Program-made: the position numbers and the translations under genes
Source: Cephalotus follicularis
Taxonomy: Eukaryota > Streptophyta > Magnoliopsida > Oxalidales > Cephalotaceae
Assembly (NCBI GenBank): GCA_001972305.1
Contig: BDDD01000922.1
Location: 62,001-126,000, forward strand
Direction: 5' to 3'
DNA: 64,000 nt
In this document: positions 63,766 to 64,000 of the stretch, one piece after another
Layout: each line of letters starts with the position of its first letter
How positions within the stretch are numbered: the first letter of the stretch is position 1
The notes under the pieces: generated by a model
The model's database searches: none
Seen by the model: only the letters and a program-made list of their open reading frames with translations
Told to the model about the DNA's origin: nothing

Positions 63766-64000
63766 TGTTTAGCATAAAAATGTGTTGTTTTTAATGTGTT
63801 AGTTGTGATATTTTTAGGCTTGGAATAGACTACTTTGGTTGTGTTATATAGATTTTCAGGTACAAGTGCTAAATGACCAAAGTGCAAGAATACTACCCAA
63901 AAGTGTGCAAAAATTGGAGCTTAAAGTGTAAAGAATGAAGAATTGCCAAATTCTGCAGAAAACAAACCAAAAGCGTCGACGCCTTTCATTCACATCGATG
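63766..64000 (+). mobile_element. Element E-type LTR (E2), start only, runs off the window
   Basis: It starts TGTTTAGCATAAAAATG and matches, in reverse, 56580-56805 of element E, including 'caggtacaagtgc' and 'tgccaaattctgcagaaaa', and ends in GTCGAC units (63972-64000). It is inserted in the protease of element G. The right end is outside the window, so its size is unknown. Confidence 0.88.
63972..64000. repeat. Start of GTCGAC array in E2 LTR
   Basis: 'aagcgtcgacgcc' and 'acatcgatg' are visible before the window ends. They match 56575-56602 in reverse. Confidence 0.8.

Overview
This window is plant nuclear DNA made almost wholly of nested LTR retrotransposons. I found no host gene, rRNA, tRNA or CRISPR array. 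The evidence is chromodomain-bearing Ty3/gypsy pol, Ty1/copia gag-pol, tRNA-iMet primer sites (TGGTATCAGAGCC), polypurine tracts, long LTRs (2-3.5 kb) and 5-bp target duplications. A seed plant, probably an angiosperm with a large repeat-rich genome, fits best; I cannot name the species. My element labels are J, K, H, C, I, F, A, B, D, E and G.

Region 1-10.3 kb: an old minus-strand copia element (J) is split by two solo LTRs with perfect 5-bp duplications (3554-6172, GTTTT; 6549-8614, ACTAT). Its integrase is cut off at the left by a gypsy-type LTR (C1). Region 10.3-22 kb: a fragment of a copia LTR on the minus strand (H3), then a decayed plus-strand copia element (K) with primer site 12392, a solo gypsy LTR in its gag region (14718-17396, ACTAT) and its 3' LTR at 20604. 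Region 22-29.4 kb: a minus-strand chromovirus (I) with 3' LTR, polypurine tract, chromodomain, integrase, RNase H and RT, broken in its integrase by a copia LTR (25431-27651).

Region 29.4-46.8 kb: a truncated LTR (C2), then a gypsy pol fragment (F) holding element B (32188-45813, duplication TCCTG). B has 2.8-kb LTRs and a gag remnant but no pol. B's 5' LTR in turn contains a chromovirus (A, 32972-38348) with the full gag-to-chromodomain order, killed by stops and an RT active-site change. Region 46.8-64 kb: element D (46796-58496, duplication GGGTG) has two similar LTRs, and its 3' LTR holds element E (54876-56805, duplication TGTAA). D sits in another gypsy relic (F2). Element G (5' LTR 59564, gag, protease) follows and is interrupted at 63766 by a second E-type LTR that runs off the window.

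How the pieces fit: the duplications give the order of insertion (J before its two solo LTRs; F before B before A; F2 before D before E; F2 before G before E2). None of the elements is intact. The least explained feature is that LTRs of unrelated lineages (copia J and H2; chromovirus-type LTRs L1, A, D and G; the solo LTR S and C; Athila/Tat-like E) all carry irregular arrays of a short palindrome with core GTCGAC, each family with its own flanking bases.
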